Source: Marinisporobacter balticus (lineage in GTDB: Bacteria; Bacillota; Clostridia; Peptostreptococcales; Thermotaleaceae). From it: a stretch of DNA of 64,000 nucleotides. Below are positions 44,153 through 53,723 of the stretch, in pieces. Below the pieces are notes generated by a model that was given only the letters and a program-made list of their open reading frames with translations, searched no databases and was not told the origin of the DNA. Where the stretch lies: the NCBI RefSeq assembly GCF_004345705.1, contig NZ_SLWV01000020.1, positions 1 to 64,000 of the forward strand, read 5' to 3'. The first letter of the stretch is position 1; every line of letters begins with the position of its first letter. The translations under genes and the position numbers were made by a program.

Positions 44153-44361
44153 TGATGAAACATGAGAATGAAAAAAAGAATCTATGGATATGTGATAAAT
44201 GTCATAAGGAGTTAGTATCTGAAAAGACAAAGGTACGCTATTTAGATGGCAACTTTGAAGTTGCGCTTTTAAAATGCCCTGAATGTAACCTTGTGTTTAT
44301 AAGTGAGGATCTAGCTTTAGGGAAAATGCTAGAAGTAGAAAAAGGATTGGAGGATAAATAG
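44152..44361 (+). CDS. Small zinc-ribbon redox protein (DVU_1557 family)
   Basis: 69 aa with two CxxC pairs (CDKCHKE, CPECNLV), a rubredoxin/zinc-ribbon layout. Its stop and start overlap both neighbours' spacing, so it is co-translated with the cluster. It may be a metal or electron carrier; the family name reflects its conserved position in Mop clusters. Confidence 0.85.
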   Translation: MMKHENEKKNLWICDKCHKELVSEKTKVRYLDGNFEVALLKCPECNLVFISEDLALGKMLEVEKGLEDK

Positions 44362-44362
44362 T

Positions 44363-45094
44363 GTGGATGGTTGTAATGCATATGAAAGCAGATGCATGAG
44401 CGACGTTATGGGGGAGACATTAAGACCTGGTGGATTTGATTTAACTGAAAAAGCAATTGCATTTTGCAATATTACAGATCAGAATGAGGTTCTTGATTTA
44501 GGGTGTGGCATGGGAGCCACGGTCAGATACCTATATAAAAAACATAATATAAAAGCTGTGGGTATCGATCCTTCTGAAAAATTACTAAAAATAGCAAAGG
44601 AGAAATGTGTTTTTGCGGATTTTGTAACAGGAACAGGGGATTTTTTGCCATTTCCGGATGAAAGTTTTCATTGTGTATTTGCCGAATGTACCTTATCACT
44701 TATGAATGATTTAAATGCATCGATAAATGAGGTACATAGGGTTTTAAAGAAAAACGGTTGTTTTATAATTACGGACGTTTATGCTAAAAATCCAAGCGAA
44801 ATTCAAGCATTAGAAAGTGGTTCTTTGAATAGCTGTATGAGAGGACTCCATGATTTAGACTTATTACAAGAAAAATTAAAAAACATAGGATTTGAAATAG
44901 TACATTTGGAGGACTGTAGTGATTTACTAAAAGCGTTGATGGTTAAAATTATTTTTTCATATGGATCTATGGATGTTTTTTGGAATAAAGCAACGAATAA
45001 TGCAGATTGTATGAATGGGCTTGAGTTTCAGAAAAAGTTGAAGTTATGTAAACCTGGATATTTTATTTTGATTGGAAGGAAAGGAGAAGCATAA
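44363..45094 (+). CDS. SAM methyltransferase, TrsM-like (DVU_1556 family)
   Basis: 243 aa class I methyltransferase with motif I VLDLGCGMGATVRYL and acidic motif VGIDPS. The N-terminus contains Cys residues (GCNAYESRC); in some relatives of this family a Sec replaces a Cys, but here it is Cys. GTG start with GGAGG 9 nt upstream. It functions together with the radical SAM and C-GCAxxG-C-C genes; substrate unknown. Confidence 0.85.
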   Translation: MDGCNAYESRCMSDVMGETLRPGGFDLTEKAIAFCNITDQNEVLDLGCGMGATVRYLYKKHNIKAVGIDPSEKLLKIAKEKCVFADFVTGTGDFLPFPDESFHCVFAECTLSLMNDLNASINEVHRVLKKNGCFIITDVYAKNPSEIQALESGSLNSCMRGLHDLDLLQEKLKNIGFEIVHLEDCSDLLKALMVKIIFSYGSMDVFWNKATNNADCMNGLEFQKKLKLCKPGYFILIGRKGEA

Positions 45095-45540
45095 TGGATG
45101 ATTTAGCTTTTAAAATATTCAAACTGTCAGCATCGGGTTTTTGCTGTACGCAGATTATGTTGAAATTAGCACTTGATGAAGAAGAAACAAAGAATCATGA
45201 TTTGATAAGAGTTGCACATGGACTCTGCAAAGGAATTGGCAGTACGCAAAAAACGTGTGGTGTTTTAACGGGCGGAATTGGAATTTTAGGTTTATATGCA
45301 GGAAAAGGGCATGAAGAAGAATATACGCAAGAAAACTTTTCACGTATGATGGATACATTTTGCGAATGGTTTGAATCTGAATTTGGAAGCACAGAATGTA
45401 TAGATCTTATTGGTGTGACTGAATTTGAAAATGGTGATCAAAGTTATCAAGTAAAGTGTGGCGATATACTTGTAAAAAGTTACATGAAGGTGTATGAAGT
45501 TTTATCAGAATACGATTATGAATATGGGAGCAGGGAATAG
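45094..45540 (+). CDS. C-GCAxxG-C-C family redox protein (DVU_1555 family)
   Basis: 148 aa with Cys-rich motifs FCCTQIM, GLCKGIG and TCGVLTGGIGILGLYAG, the C-GCAxxG-C-C family pattern. Likely binds a metal or cluster. Overlaps the methyltransferase stop. Part of the TrsS/TrsM set. Confidence 0.85.
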   Translation: MDDLAFKIFKLSASGFCCTQIMLKLALDEEETKNHDLIRVAHGLCKGIGSTQKTCGVLTGGIGILGLYAGKGHEEEYTQENFSRMMDTFCEWFESEFGSTECIDLIGVTEFENGDQSYQVKCGDILVKSYMKVYEVLSEYDYEYGSRE

Positions 45541-45542
45541 AT

Positions 45543-46883
45543 ATGATGTTGTTAAACAAACAATCAAAAATTGAAAGTCTGTGTCCGATTTGTCTCAAGA
45601 AGATTGATGCATCCATTTTTACAGAGGGTGAAACCTCATATATGATGAAGACATGTCCTGAACATGGAACCTTTAAGACGGTTTTATGGAGAGGTGGAAT
45701 TCCAATGGGAAAATGGGTACGACATAAAGAAAGAGCGTATTTAGAAAAAACCGTAACCAAAGTGGATAAGGGTTGCCCTTATGATTGTGGACTTTGTAAT
45801 GAACACAGGCAGCATACATGTACAGCTTTAATTGAAGTCACACAAAACTGTAATTTACAGTGTCCATTCTGTTTTGCGGATTCATTTGCTAAAAAGGGCC
45901 AAGAGCCTTCATTAAACGATATTAGATTCCAGTACCAAAGTGTTTTACGTGTTTCCGGTACATGTAATATTCAACTTTCTGGTGGAGAACCAACAGTAAG
46001 AAATGATTTACCAGAAATTATTAAGATGGGCGTAGATTTGGGTTTTACCTTTATCCAAGTCAATACCAACGGTATTCGTATGGCAGACGATGAAAACTAT
46101 GTTATATCATTGAAAAAAGCTGGATTGAGCTCTGTTTTCTTGCAATTTGATGGAACCCATGACAAAATATATCGAAAGCTTAGGGGGAAAGCACTTTTTG
46201 AGAAAAAATTTAAAGCCATTGAAAACTGCAAAAAATATGGTATTGGCGTTGTATTGGTACCAACGCTCGTTCCAGGGGTGAATATTGACAATATTGGAGA
46301 AATCATTAAATTTGGAATAAAGCATGTGCCCACTGTAAGAGGTGTTCATTTTCAACCCGTTAGTTATTTTGGTAGAATGCCTAAAATGCCACAAGATAAA
46401 GACCGTATTACTTTACCAGAAGTGATGACAGAAATAAGCAAACAAACAGATAATATGATTTTGGTTGAGAGTATGAAACCACCAGGATGTGAAAATGCAC
46501 TTTGCTCATTTCATGGCAACTATATCATAGAGGAAAATGGATTGATGCAGGTTACAAAACGATCAAGTTGTTGTTGCGCTACAGAAAAGGCTGAGGAAGG
46601 TGCGAATAAGGCGAAAGCTTTTGTTGCAAGAAATTGGTCCTACTATAACCATAATAATAAAGATAAACAGCAAGAGGATTGTTCTGATTGGGATAAAATA
46701 TTAAAAACCATACAAAAAAGTTCATTTAGCATTTCTGCAATGGCATTTCAAGATGCTTGGAATGTGAATTTAGAGAGAATAAAGGATTGTTGTATTCATG
46801 TTGTAACGCATGATGGTAGGCTCATTCCGTTTTGCATGTATAATTTAACAAATGCAGAGGGAAGGTCACTCTATAGAAATTGA
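45543..46883 (+). CDS. Radical SAM protein TrsS-like
   Basis: 446 aa radical SAM enzyme. N-terminal Cys motifs (CPICLKK, CPEHG, CPYDCGLCNEHRQHTC), the radical SAM cluster CNLQCPFC (CxxxCxxC), LSGGEPT, and an auxiliary Cys-rich region (CENALCSFHG, SSCCC) near residue 320. Known relatives may be selenoproteins; this one has no in-frame TGA. Start is ATG 45543 or 45546. Probably modifies a cofactor or protein needed by Mop. Confidence 0.86.
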   Translation: MMLLNKQSKIESLCPICLKKIDASIFTEGETSYMMKTCPEHGTFKTVLWRGGIPMGKWVRHKERAYLEKTVTKVDKGCPYDCGLCNEHRQHTCTALIEVTQNCNLQCPFCFADSFAKKGQEPSLNDIRFQYQSVLRVSGTCNIQLSGGEPTVRNDLPEIIKMGVDLGFTFIQVNTNGIRMADDENYVISLKKAGLSSVFLQFDGTHDKIYRKLRGKALFEKKFKAIENCKKYGIGVVLVPTLVPGVNIDNIGEIIKFGIKHVPTVRGVHFQPVSYFGRMPKMPQDKDRITLPEVMTEISKQTDNMILVESMKPPGCENALCSFHGNYIIEENGLMQVTKRSSCCCATEKAEEGANKAKAFVARNWSYYNHNNKDKQQEDCSDWDKILKTIQKSSFSISAMAFQDAWNVNLERIKDCCIHVVTHDGRLIPFCMYNLTNAEGRSLYRN

Positions 46884-46899
46884 GAAAAGAGGTGATTGC

Positions 46900-48201
46900 A
46901 TGAAGTTAACGCCACTAGAGAATTGGATACTTCATCGTACTTCTATAGGGACAAAAAGTAGAGAGGCTTTGGAAGAATATCAATTTAGCCAATTAATTAA
47001 AACACTAAACTATGCCAAGGAAAAGAGTAGATATTACAGAAGAGAATTGAGACATATCGATATTGATTCCATAAAATCAATGAGATATTTTGCAGCCGTT
47101 CCATTTACTTTTCCGCAAGATATCATCAAAAATCCACGTGATTTTTTATGTGTAGCACAAAAAGAAATTAAGCGTATTGTTACCATGAATACTTCTGGTA
47201 CGAGTGGAGATGAAAAAAGAATTTATTTTAGCGAAAAGGACTTAAAGGGTACAATTGATTTTTTTCAGCATGGTATGAGATGTTTAATAGATCAACGCGA
47301 CCATGTTCTTGTACTTCTTCCGGGTAATGCTTATGGTAGTATTGGAGATCTACTAAAAAAAGCATTGCGTTTGTCTGATATAGAATGTATTGTTCATGGG
47401 GTGTTAACAAACCTAGAGGAAGTAAAACGGTGTATTGAAGAAAATAACATTACCTGTATCGTAGGAATACCGATGCAAGTACTTTATTTAAGCAGAATGA
47501 AAAGCGATGTCTTTAGAAAACATATTAAAAAAGTTTTGCTGAGTACGGATTATGTTCCCGATGTTTTGGTTCGTGAACTTAAAGACCAGTTTAATTGCGA
47601 CGTTTTTAATCACTATGGGATGACTGAAATGGGATATGGCGGTGGGGTTGAATGCGAAGCATTAAACGGATATCATTTAAGAGAAGAGGATTTATACTTT
47701 GAAATCGTCAATCCGAAAACAGGCGCGATTGTTAATGATGGTCAATATGGGGAAGTGGTTTTCACAACGTTTAATCGGCAGGCTATGCCCCTTATTCGAT
47801 ATAGAACAGGAGATATTGCAAGATTTTCAACAATCGCTTGTGCTTGTGGCACATTTTTAAAGAAAATGGATAAAGTGATTGGAAGAATGACAAATAAAGT
47901 AGTGCTGAAAAACTCAAAGGAAATACATTTAAGAGAATTAGATGAAATCATTTTAGCATTTAGAGAAGTGCTAGATTATAATGCCACTCTTTATAATGAT
48001 GATATGCTGTCATTACTATTAATCCTAAATGATAGCAGTGAATTCGAAAGGATGAAAGAAGAGATTACAAATCGCATATATGATAGATTGAACTTTAAGT
48101 TAGATTTAGATATAAATTGGCAGCCAGATGATAGAACACCTAAAATTACAAATAGCATGATTAAAAGAAAGATATATGATTTTAGGAAAGGAGAACAATA
48201 G
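46900..48201 (+). CDS. AMP-dependent CoA ligase-like protein (DVU_1553 family)
   Basis: 433 aa, PaaK-like adenylate-forming enzyme: phosphate loop TMNTSGTSGDEKRIYF, FNHYGMTEMGYGGGVEC and RYRTGDIARF. Start ATG 46900 has GAGGTG 7 nt upstream; a longer frame overlaps the radical SAM gene. In this setting it may activate a carboxylate for cofactor modification or process the product of the oxidoreductase (inference). Confidence 0.87.
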   Translation: MKLTPLENWILHRTSIGTKSREALEEYQFSQLIKTLNYAKEKSRYYRRELRHIDIDSIKSMRYFAAVPFTFPQDIIKNPRDFLCVAQKEIKRIVTMNTSGTSGDEKRIYFSEKDLKGTIDFFQHGMRCLIDQRDHVLVLLPGNAYGSIGDLLKKALRLSDIECIVHGVLTNLEEVKRCIEENNITCIVGIPMQVLYLSRMKSDVFRKHIKKVLLSTDYVPDVLVRELKDQFNCDVFNHYGMTEMGYGGGVECEALNGYHLREEDLYFEIVNPKTGAIVNDGQYGEVVFTTFNRQAMPLIRYRTGDIARFSTIACACGTFLKKMDKVIGRMTNKVVLKNSKEIHLRELDEIILAFREVLDYNATLYNDDMLSLLLILNDSSEFERMKEEITNRIYDRLNFKLDLDINWQPDDRTPKITNSMIKRKIYDFRKGEQ

Positions 48202-49257
48202 ATGAAAGATATTTGTGAACAAGTGATGGATTTATTAAAGGATAAACAAGAAATTGTAATGGCTACAATATTAAATAAATCGGGTTCTGCACCAAGGGAT
48301 GAAGGAACCAAAATGTTGATAAAAAAAGATTTTTCCATCATGGGAACTATAGGTGGAGGTTTGCTTGAGGCAATGGCAATGAAATTATCCGCGAGCGTAT
48401 TTAATAGCAGAGAGTTTGTAATTGAGGACTTTATATTGTCAAATAAGGATGCTGGGGCAATCGGTATGGCATGTGGCGGAGATGTAGAAGTGCTTTTAGA
48501 ATATATCGATCCTTTTGATAAAAATATGGTTAAAATTTATGAAAAAGCAAACGAACTTAGAAAAAATGGAATCGACTTTGTTATGATAACAAAGATTTCT
48601 GAGAAAAATGGTTATATTTCTGGTAGGGATAAATGGATTTGTACCGAAACCGCGTTCTATGGGGTAGAGGATAATGAAATTCAGAGGATAACAAAATCTA
48701 TTAGAGAAGATTTTAACGATATTAAAATCAAATTAGTTCATGGTAAGGAAAGATATTTGATAGAGCCATTTTATAATTTTGAAAGAGTGTGTATTATTGG
48801 AGCAGGACATGTTGCTCAAAAAATTGCAGATCTTACGAAAAATCTAGGCTTTTATACAATTGTTGTTGATGATAGAGAGGAATTTGCAAATACGAAAAGA
48901 TTTCAAACAGCACAAGAAGTAAGAGTGATTCCCTCCTTTGATAACTTGACAAATATTATTGAAATTAATCACAACAGCTATATTGTGATTGTAACGCGGG
49001 GGCATTCATATGATAAGGAAGTTCTTGCTCAAATGTTAAAAACGGATGCCAAATATATAGGTATGATTGGAAGTCACACGAAAAGAGACCATACGTATCA
49101 TGAATTATTACAAGAAGGTTTTGCAAGAAAGGATATAGAGCGGGTTCATTGTCCTATTGGTATTAAAATCTATGCACAAACGCCTGAAGAAATTGCAATT
49201 AGTATTGTTGCAGAACTGATTAAGGTGAGAAGATTACCTACGAATGAAAAAAAATAG
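48202..49257 (+). CDS. xdhC: XdhC/CoxI family Mo-cofactor maturation protein
   Basis: 351 aa. N-terminal XdhC_CoxI segment (GSAPRDEGTKM, TIGGGLLEAMA, MACGGDVEVLLEY) and C-terminal Rossmann domain (VCIIGAGHVAQKIADL, IVVDDREEFAN, YIGMIGSHTKRDH). XdhC proteins bind the Mo cofactor, support its sulfuration and deliver it to the apoenzyme. Starts immediately after the CoA ligase stop. Confidence 0.93.
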   Translation: MKDICEQVMDLLKDKQEIVMATILNKSGSAPRDEGTKMLIKKDFSIMGTIGGGLLEAMAMKLSASVFNSREFVIEDFILSNKDAGAIGMACGGDVEVLLEYIDPFDKNMVKIYEKANELRKNGIDFVMITKISEKNGYISGRDKWICTETAFYGVEDNEIQRITKSIREDFNDIKIKLVHGKERYLIEPFYNFERVCIIGAGHVAQKIADLTKNLGFYTIVVDDREEFANTKRFQTAQEVRVIPSFDNLTNIIEINHNSYIVIVTRGHSYDKEVLAQMLKTDAKYIGMIGSHTKRDHTYHELLQEGFARKDIERVHCPIGIKIYAQTPEEIAISIVAELIKVRRLPTNEKK

Positions 49258-50350
49258 AATTGCAGCGATTATTATTGCAGCTGGCTATTCATCTAGAATG
49301 AATAGTTTTAAGCCGTTGCTAAAGTTTGAAAATGGCACGGCTATTGAAAGATTAGTGGATACCTATAGGCGCTTTGGCATTGAGGATATTTATGTTGTTG
49401 TTGGGCATAGAGGCAAGGAGATCATTGAAAAATTGAAAGGATTTGAAGTTACCTTTGTGTTGAATGAATCCTATCCACAAGGCATGTTTAGTTCTATTAA
49501 AAAAGGAATTATGGAATTGGACAAGGATATAGATGCATTTTTTATGCAACCGGTGGATATTCCTTTAATAAAGATTCAAACACTTGAACGATTAAAAAAT
49601 AGCTATGCTCGCTGTGATAAAGGGGTTTTTTATCCAATATTTAGCGAAAAAAAAGGACATCCACCATTGATTGATTGCAAATATAAGGATAGGATTCTAA
49701 ATAGCAATAGTGATGGGGGTCTAAAAAGAGTTTTAGAAGTGTTTCAAGAGGATTCATTATGTGTTCCTGTTTTTGATAAAGCTATTTTAATGGATATGGA
49801 TAAAAAAGAAGATTATGAAAAACTTTCAGCATATGATCAACAAAATGCGCCTACTAAAGAAGAATGTTTAGAAATCATGGTGCAATATCATGTGCCTGAT
49901 CCTATAATCAAACATTGTGAAGTAGTTGAAAGTGTTGCCTGTATTATCTATAATGAAGTTAATTCTTGTGGAATTTATTTAAATGAGCATGCCCTTTTTG
50001 CAGCAGCACGATTACATGATATTGCTAGAAAAGAAAAAAATCATGCGCTATTGGGTGCAAATATGATAAAGTCAATCGGTTATGATTTTGTTGGGGATAT
50101 AATCGCTTCTCATATGGACATAAAAATTTGCGAGGAGGGGCCTATAACAGAAAAAGAAATACTTTATTTAGCGGATAAGCTTGTGAAAGAGGAAAATATT
50201 TGTGAAATGGATGAACGATTTGGGCAGGCATTACAAGACAACAGAGATAATCCTAAGGCAATAGAAAAAATAAATGAACGGTGGCTTGCAGCAAAAGCTA
50301 TTATTAAGAAAATCGAGAGGATAAATGGAAAAGGTTTTATGTATGAATAA
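49244..50350 (+). CDS. NTP transferase-HD fusion (MocA-like, DVU_1551 family)
   Basis: 368 aa. The N-terminal ~190 residues are a MobA/MocA-type nucleotidyltransferase (AIIIAAGYSSRMNSFKPLL, MQPVDIPLIK), likely making MCD from molybdopterin. The C-terminal ~160 residues are an HD phosphohydrolase (AARLHDIARKEKNHALLGA). The two activities in one chain could make and break a nucleotide bond, or the HD part could act on a ligand. Overlaps xdhC by 14 bp. Confidence 0.88.
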   Translation: MKKNRIAAIIIAAGYSSRMNSFKPLLKFENGTAIERLVDTYRRFGIEDIYVVVGHRGKEIIEKLKGFEVTFVLNESYPQGMFSSIKKGIMELDKDIDAFFMQPVDIPLIKIQTLERLKNSYARCDKGVFYPIFSEKKGHPPLIDCKYKDRILNSNSDGGLKRVLEVFQEDSLCVPVFDKAILMDMDKKEDYEKLSAYDQQNAPTKEECLEIMVQYHVPDPIIKHCEVVESVACIIYNEVNSCGIYLNEHALFAAARLHDIARKEKNHALLGANMIKSIGYDFVGDIIASHMDIKICEEGPITEKEILYLADKLVKEENICEMDERFGQALQDNRDNPKAIEKINERWLAAKAIIKKIERINGKGFMYE

Positions 50351-50936
50351 AAAAATTTATTTAATTAGACATGGAAAGATTGATATTGGAAATGAAAAAA
50401 GGTATTTAGGAATAACAGATTTATCTTTAGATCATGAGGGGATTGCGCAGGCGAAATTCCTAAAAAGCTATTTTAAGCAGATTCCTATTGAAAAGATTTT
50501 TACGAGTCCATTAACAAGATGTTTGCAAACAACAAAAATCATATGTGAAGAAAAAAAACAAATCTTTATTCCTATTAAGGAATTTACAGAAATCAATATG
50601 GGAATATGGGAAAATAAACCAATTTCGTATATTAAAAAAAACTTTCCACAAGCATATGAAGACCGAGGGGGAAATTTAGGATCTTTCATACCGCCTGAAG
50701 GTGAAAGCTTCAACCAATTAGCAAGTAGAGTATTATTAGCATTTGATAGTATTGTTGATCGTTACGCTAGGAATATAATGATCGTTGCGCACGCGGGGGT
50801 GAACAGAGTTATATTAAGTTATATATTAGGGCTTTCTATTGAAGATATTTTTAGTATTCAGCAACCATATGGTTGTGTGAATGAACTTATATGCAATGAT
50901 GCAAATAAAAAATGGGAATACAAACGGTTAATTTAA
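50343..50936 (+). CDS. Histidine phosphatase family protein
   Basis: 197 aa, phosphoglycerate-mutase-like (CobC/GpmB type): IYLIRHGKI phosphohistidine motif, SPLTRCLQTT, and the second catalytic His in VAHAGVNR. Start ATG 50343 overlaps the NTP transferase stop and gives the usual family N-terminus; ATG 50325 is an alternative. It ends the cofactor operon; substrate unknown. Confidence 0.87.
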   Translation: MNKKIYLIRHGKIDIGNEKRYLGITDLSLDHEGIAQAKFLKSYFKQIPIEKIFTSPLTRCLQTTKIICEEKKQIFIPIKEFTEINMGIWENKPISYIKKNFPQAYEDRGGNLGSFIPPEGESFNQLASRVLLAFDSIVDRYARNIMIVAHAGVNRVILSYILGLSIEDIFSIQQPYGCVNELICNDANKKWEYKRLI

Positions 50937-50949
50937 AGGAGTAATGATT

Positions 50950-52803
50950 ATGATTAAAGAGGAATTTAGACCTGTCATCGAAAGCTCTCATGGGAGATGT
51001 AAACGCTTAAATATCAATAGAGATATGGTTTACAGTAATAAAATTATTGGTGATGCTGAATTACAAAATAAGTTTGCGAAAAAAAGAAAAATGATTTTGA
51101 CAGCAGCGCCATATATGGAACAATTGATAAATATTGTTAAAGGTCATAATTTTTTTGCGTTACTTACTGATGGTGAGGGTTGTATATTGAATGCAATTGG
51201 GGATGAGAAGATCCTAAGTGAAGCTTTTAAACTAAAAATGATTCCGGGTGCATATATGGATGAGGAAAGTATTGGAACAAATGCAATGGCAGTTGTAATA
51301 AAAACAGGGAAACCCGTACAATTATCAGGAGCAGATCATTATATCAAATCCTATCACAGATGGACCTGCTCAGGGGCACCTATAAAAGATTATCAGGGGA
51401 ATTTAATAGGTGTTCTAGATCTTACAGGGTATACTGAACAAGTACATCCACATACATTAGGGATGGTTATTGCCGCTGCGAATGCAATCGAAGAAATGAT
51501 GAAAGTAAAAGAATTTCATAAATTACAAAATACAAATAATAAACACATTAAGACAATATTTAATTCAATGCCTGTAGCAATTATTACTTCAGATGTGGAT
51601 GGGAAAATTAAAATTTATAACAATAAAGTCGCTGAACTTTTAGGGAATAGAGATAATCAACTAGAGGTAAAAATGATGAATGAGATTATCAATGAGTGGG
51701 ATCACATTAAAGAACTCGTATTAAATAGAGATCACTTTGAACAAGATATCAGCATTAAATCTCTTTATAATGCTTCTAACTGTCATCTGACGGCAAATCC
51801 AATTTATAATCCGATAGATGATAGCGTCGAGATTATATATGTTTTTGAAAAAATCAAAAAAGTAGAGAAACAAGCATTTTATACTTTTGATAAAATTATT
51901 GGTAAGAATGAAAATTTTTTGAAAATTGTACAATATGCAAAAAAAATAGCGGATAGTAAATCAACTATTTTAATTTTAGGCGAAAGCGGTACGGGAAAGG
52001 AAGTATTTGCGCAAGCTATACATAATTATAGCATCAGAATGGATGGACCTTTTTTGGCGATTAATTGTGGGGCCATACCTAAACAGCTTATGGAACTTGA
52101 GCTTTTTGGTTATGAAGAGGGGGCGTATGTTGGTGCTAAAAAAGGGGGCAATCAAGGGAAGTTTGAACAAGCTGACGGAGGGACAATACTTTTAGATGAA
52201 ATTGGTGAATTGCCTCTAGATATGCAGATTAAGCTTCAAAGGGTATTGCAAGAAGGCATTATAACAAGAATCGGAAGTCAAAAATCCATCCCGGTTAATG
52301 TTCGAGTCATTGCTGCAACAAACAAAGATTTGAAAAAAGAAGTGGAATTAGGAAGATTCAGAAAAGATCTTTTTTACAGACTTAATGTATTGCCTTTATA
52401 TATCCCTCCTTTACGTGAAAGGAAAGGGGATATTAAGCTTTTAATTCATTATTTTATGAAGACAATTTGTGACAATCTTAATAAAAAAGAGATTGAAATT
52501 CCAGATGAATATTTGAAGCTAATGATGAACTATAATTGGCCTGGGAATATTAGAGAACTAGAAAATGTTATTGAATTGATTATTAATACAGAAACAATTC
52601 CATCGGAATATTTTAATAAAGAAACGGGTGCTACTGATGATGCACAGGACGTTGAAATTTTAAATTTGGCGCATGTAGAGCGAGAACACATAAAAAAAAT
52701 TCTTCAAAAAAACAAAGGGAATATTACAAGAACTGCTGATGATTTGGGAATTAGAAGGAATACGCTTTATAATAAAATTAAAAAGTATAACCTATGCATT
52801 TAA
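50950..52803 (+). CDS. Sigma-54 activator with GAF and PAS domains (AcoR-like), variant GAYVGA loop
   Basis: 617 aa. N-terminal GAF region of the AcoR type (SIGTNAMAVVIKTGKPVQL, WTCSGAPIKD), a PAS-like segment (about 195-310), AAA+ domain with Walker A GESGTGKE (344-351), and a C-terminal Fis helix-turn-helix (TADDLGIRRNTLYNKIKKY). The sigma-54 contact loop reads GAYVGA (391-396) in place of GAFTGA, a substitution at the critical Thr. Start ATG 50950 with AAGGAG 8 nt upstream. No -24/-12 promoter was seen nearby, so its target is unknown. A fragment of a close paralogue lies at 56420-56625. Confidence 0.9.
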   Translation: MIKEEFRPVIESSHGRCKRLNINRDMVYSNKIIGDAELQNKFAKKRKMILTAAPYMEQLINIVKGHNFFALLTDGEGCILNAIGDEKILSEAFKLKMIPGAYMDEESIGTNAMAVVIKTGKPVQLSGADHYIKSYHRWTCSGAPIKDYQGNLIGVLDLTGYTEQVHPHTLGMVIAAANAIEEMMKVKEFHKLQNTNNKHIKTIFNSMPVAIITSDVDGKIKIYNNKVAELLGNRDNQLEVKMMNEIINEWDHIKELVLNRDHFEQDISIKSLYNASNCHLTANPIYNPIDDSVEIIYVFEKIKKVEKQAFYTFDKIIGKNENFLKIVQYAKKIADSKSTILILGESGTGKEVFAQAIHNYSIRMDGPFLAINCGAIPKQLMELELFGYEEGAYVGAKKGGNQGKFEQADGGTILLDEIGELPLDMQIKLQRVLQEGIITRIGSQKSIPVNVRVIAATNKDLKKEVELGRFRKDLFYRLNVLPLYIPPLRERKGDIKLLIHYFMKTICDNLNKKEIEIPDEYLKLMMNYNWPGNIRELENVIELIINTETIPSEYFNKETGATDDAQDVEILNLAHVEREHIKKILQKNKGNITRTADDLGIRRNTLYNKIKKYNLCI

Positions 52804-52931
52804 AGCTTGAAAGACTTTGTATGATAGTTCAAACTCAATTTAGAGGCGTTATTTATAGGATAAAATACGACAAAGATAGTATTCAAAAGAATCGAAATTT
52901 ATGATCAAAATAATAAGGAGGGTTTTAGGAG

Positions 52932-53723
52932 ATGTATAATAATAAAAAATCAAGAATTTTTTACCTTATAGTATTTAGTTTTGTAGGTTTATTATTTCTT
53001 GGGGGTTGTAGTAGTAAAGCGAAGCAGAAAGAAGAATCCACAAAGGTTTTGTTTGCTTTTATTGGAGCAAATTTAAAAAATCCAGTAAGTGACTTGGCTG
53101 AATCTTATGAGAAGGAAACAGGAATAAAAGTAGAATTGACCTTTAACAATTCTGGTGCTTTGATGAATCAAGTAGAGACAATGAAAAAAGGAGACATATT
53201 TATGCCTGGTGGAATGACATTTGTGGAAAAAGCTAAAGAAAATGGATTTATAGACCAGGTAATGGGGCCTATTGCTTATCATACACCAGTGATCATTACA
53301 CCTAAGGGGAATTCTGCAAAAATAAATTCAGTTGAAGATCTCTCGCGTGAAGGCGTAGAACTTGTAATTCCTGATAAAGATGCGACGGCTATAGGTAAAA
53401 CAGCTTATAAAATTTTTGAAAAGACGGGTAAAAAAGACGAAATAGAAGAAAATATTATTGCTAATTTAGAAACACCTGCAAAGGTATTAGCTGCAATAAC
53501 TATGGGTCAAGGAAATGCGGGTATAGTTGAATACAGTAATACATTTAAAGACAGAGATAAATTAGAAGTTATTGAAATGGATCCTAAAGTGAATCAGGTA
53601 GAAGAAATTCCTGTTACTTCTTTAATATATTCAACAAATAAAGATATGGCATTAGACTTCATGAAATATATACAGGAGAACGGCCCAGCAACTTTCGAGA
53701 AATATGGATTCAAGACAAAATAA
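52932..53723 (+). CDS. modA: Molybdate/tungstate ABC transporter, substrate-binding lipoprotein
   Basis: 263 aa. Lipoprotein signal (positively charged start, hydrophobic core, lipobox LGGC with Cys26), then a ModA-type periplasmic-binding fold: FAFIGANLKNPVSDLAESYE, FNNSGALMNQVE. It captures an oxyanion outside the membrane, presumably molybdate or tungstate for the Mop cofactor. AAGGAGGG lies upstream, and the permease gene overlaps its end. Confidence 0.9.
   Translation: MYNNKKSRIFYLIVFSFVGLLFLGGCSSKAKQKEESTKVLFAFIGANLKNPVSDLAESYEKETGIKVELTFNNSGALMNQVETMKKGDIFMPGGMTFVEKAKENGFIDQVMGPIAYHTPVIITPKGNSAKINSVEDLSREGVELVIPDKDATAIGKTAYKIFEKTGKKDEIEENIIANLETPAKVLAAITMGQGNAGIVEYSNTFKDRDKLEVIEMDPKVNQVEEIPVTSLIYSTNKDMALDFMKYIQENGPATFEKYGFKTK

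Noticed and set aside
45543..46883. Possible selenocysteine in the TrsS-like or TrsM-like proteins
   Set aside because: Both frames are open without in-frame TGA and carry Cys at the relevant places; no SECIS-like hairpin was evident.
37656..52931. Sigma-54 promoter for the Mo cluster or the transporter operon
   Set aside because: I looked for GG-N10-GC within TGGCAC-N5-TTGCA context in the main gaps (37656-37855, 38888-38925, 41647-41785, 52804-52931) and found no acceptable match. The first gap has a perfect sigma-A promoter instead.
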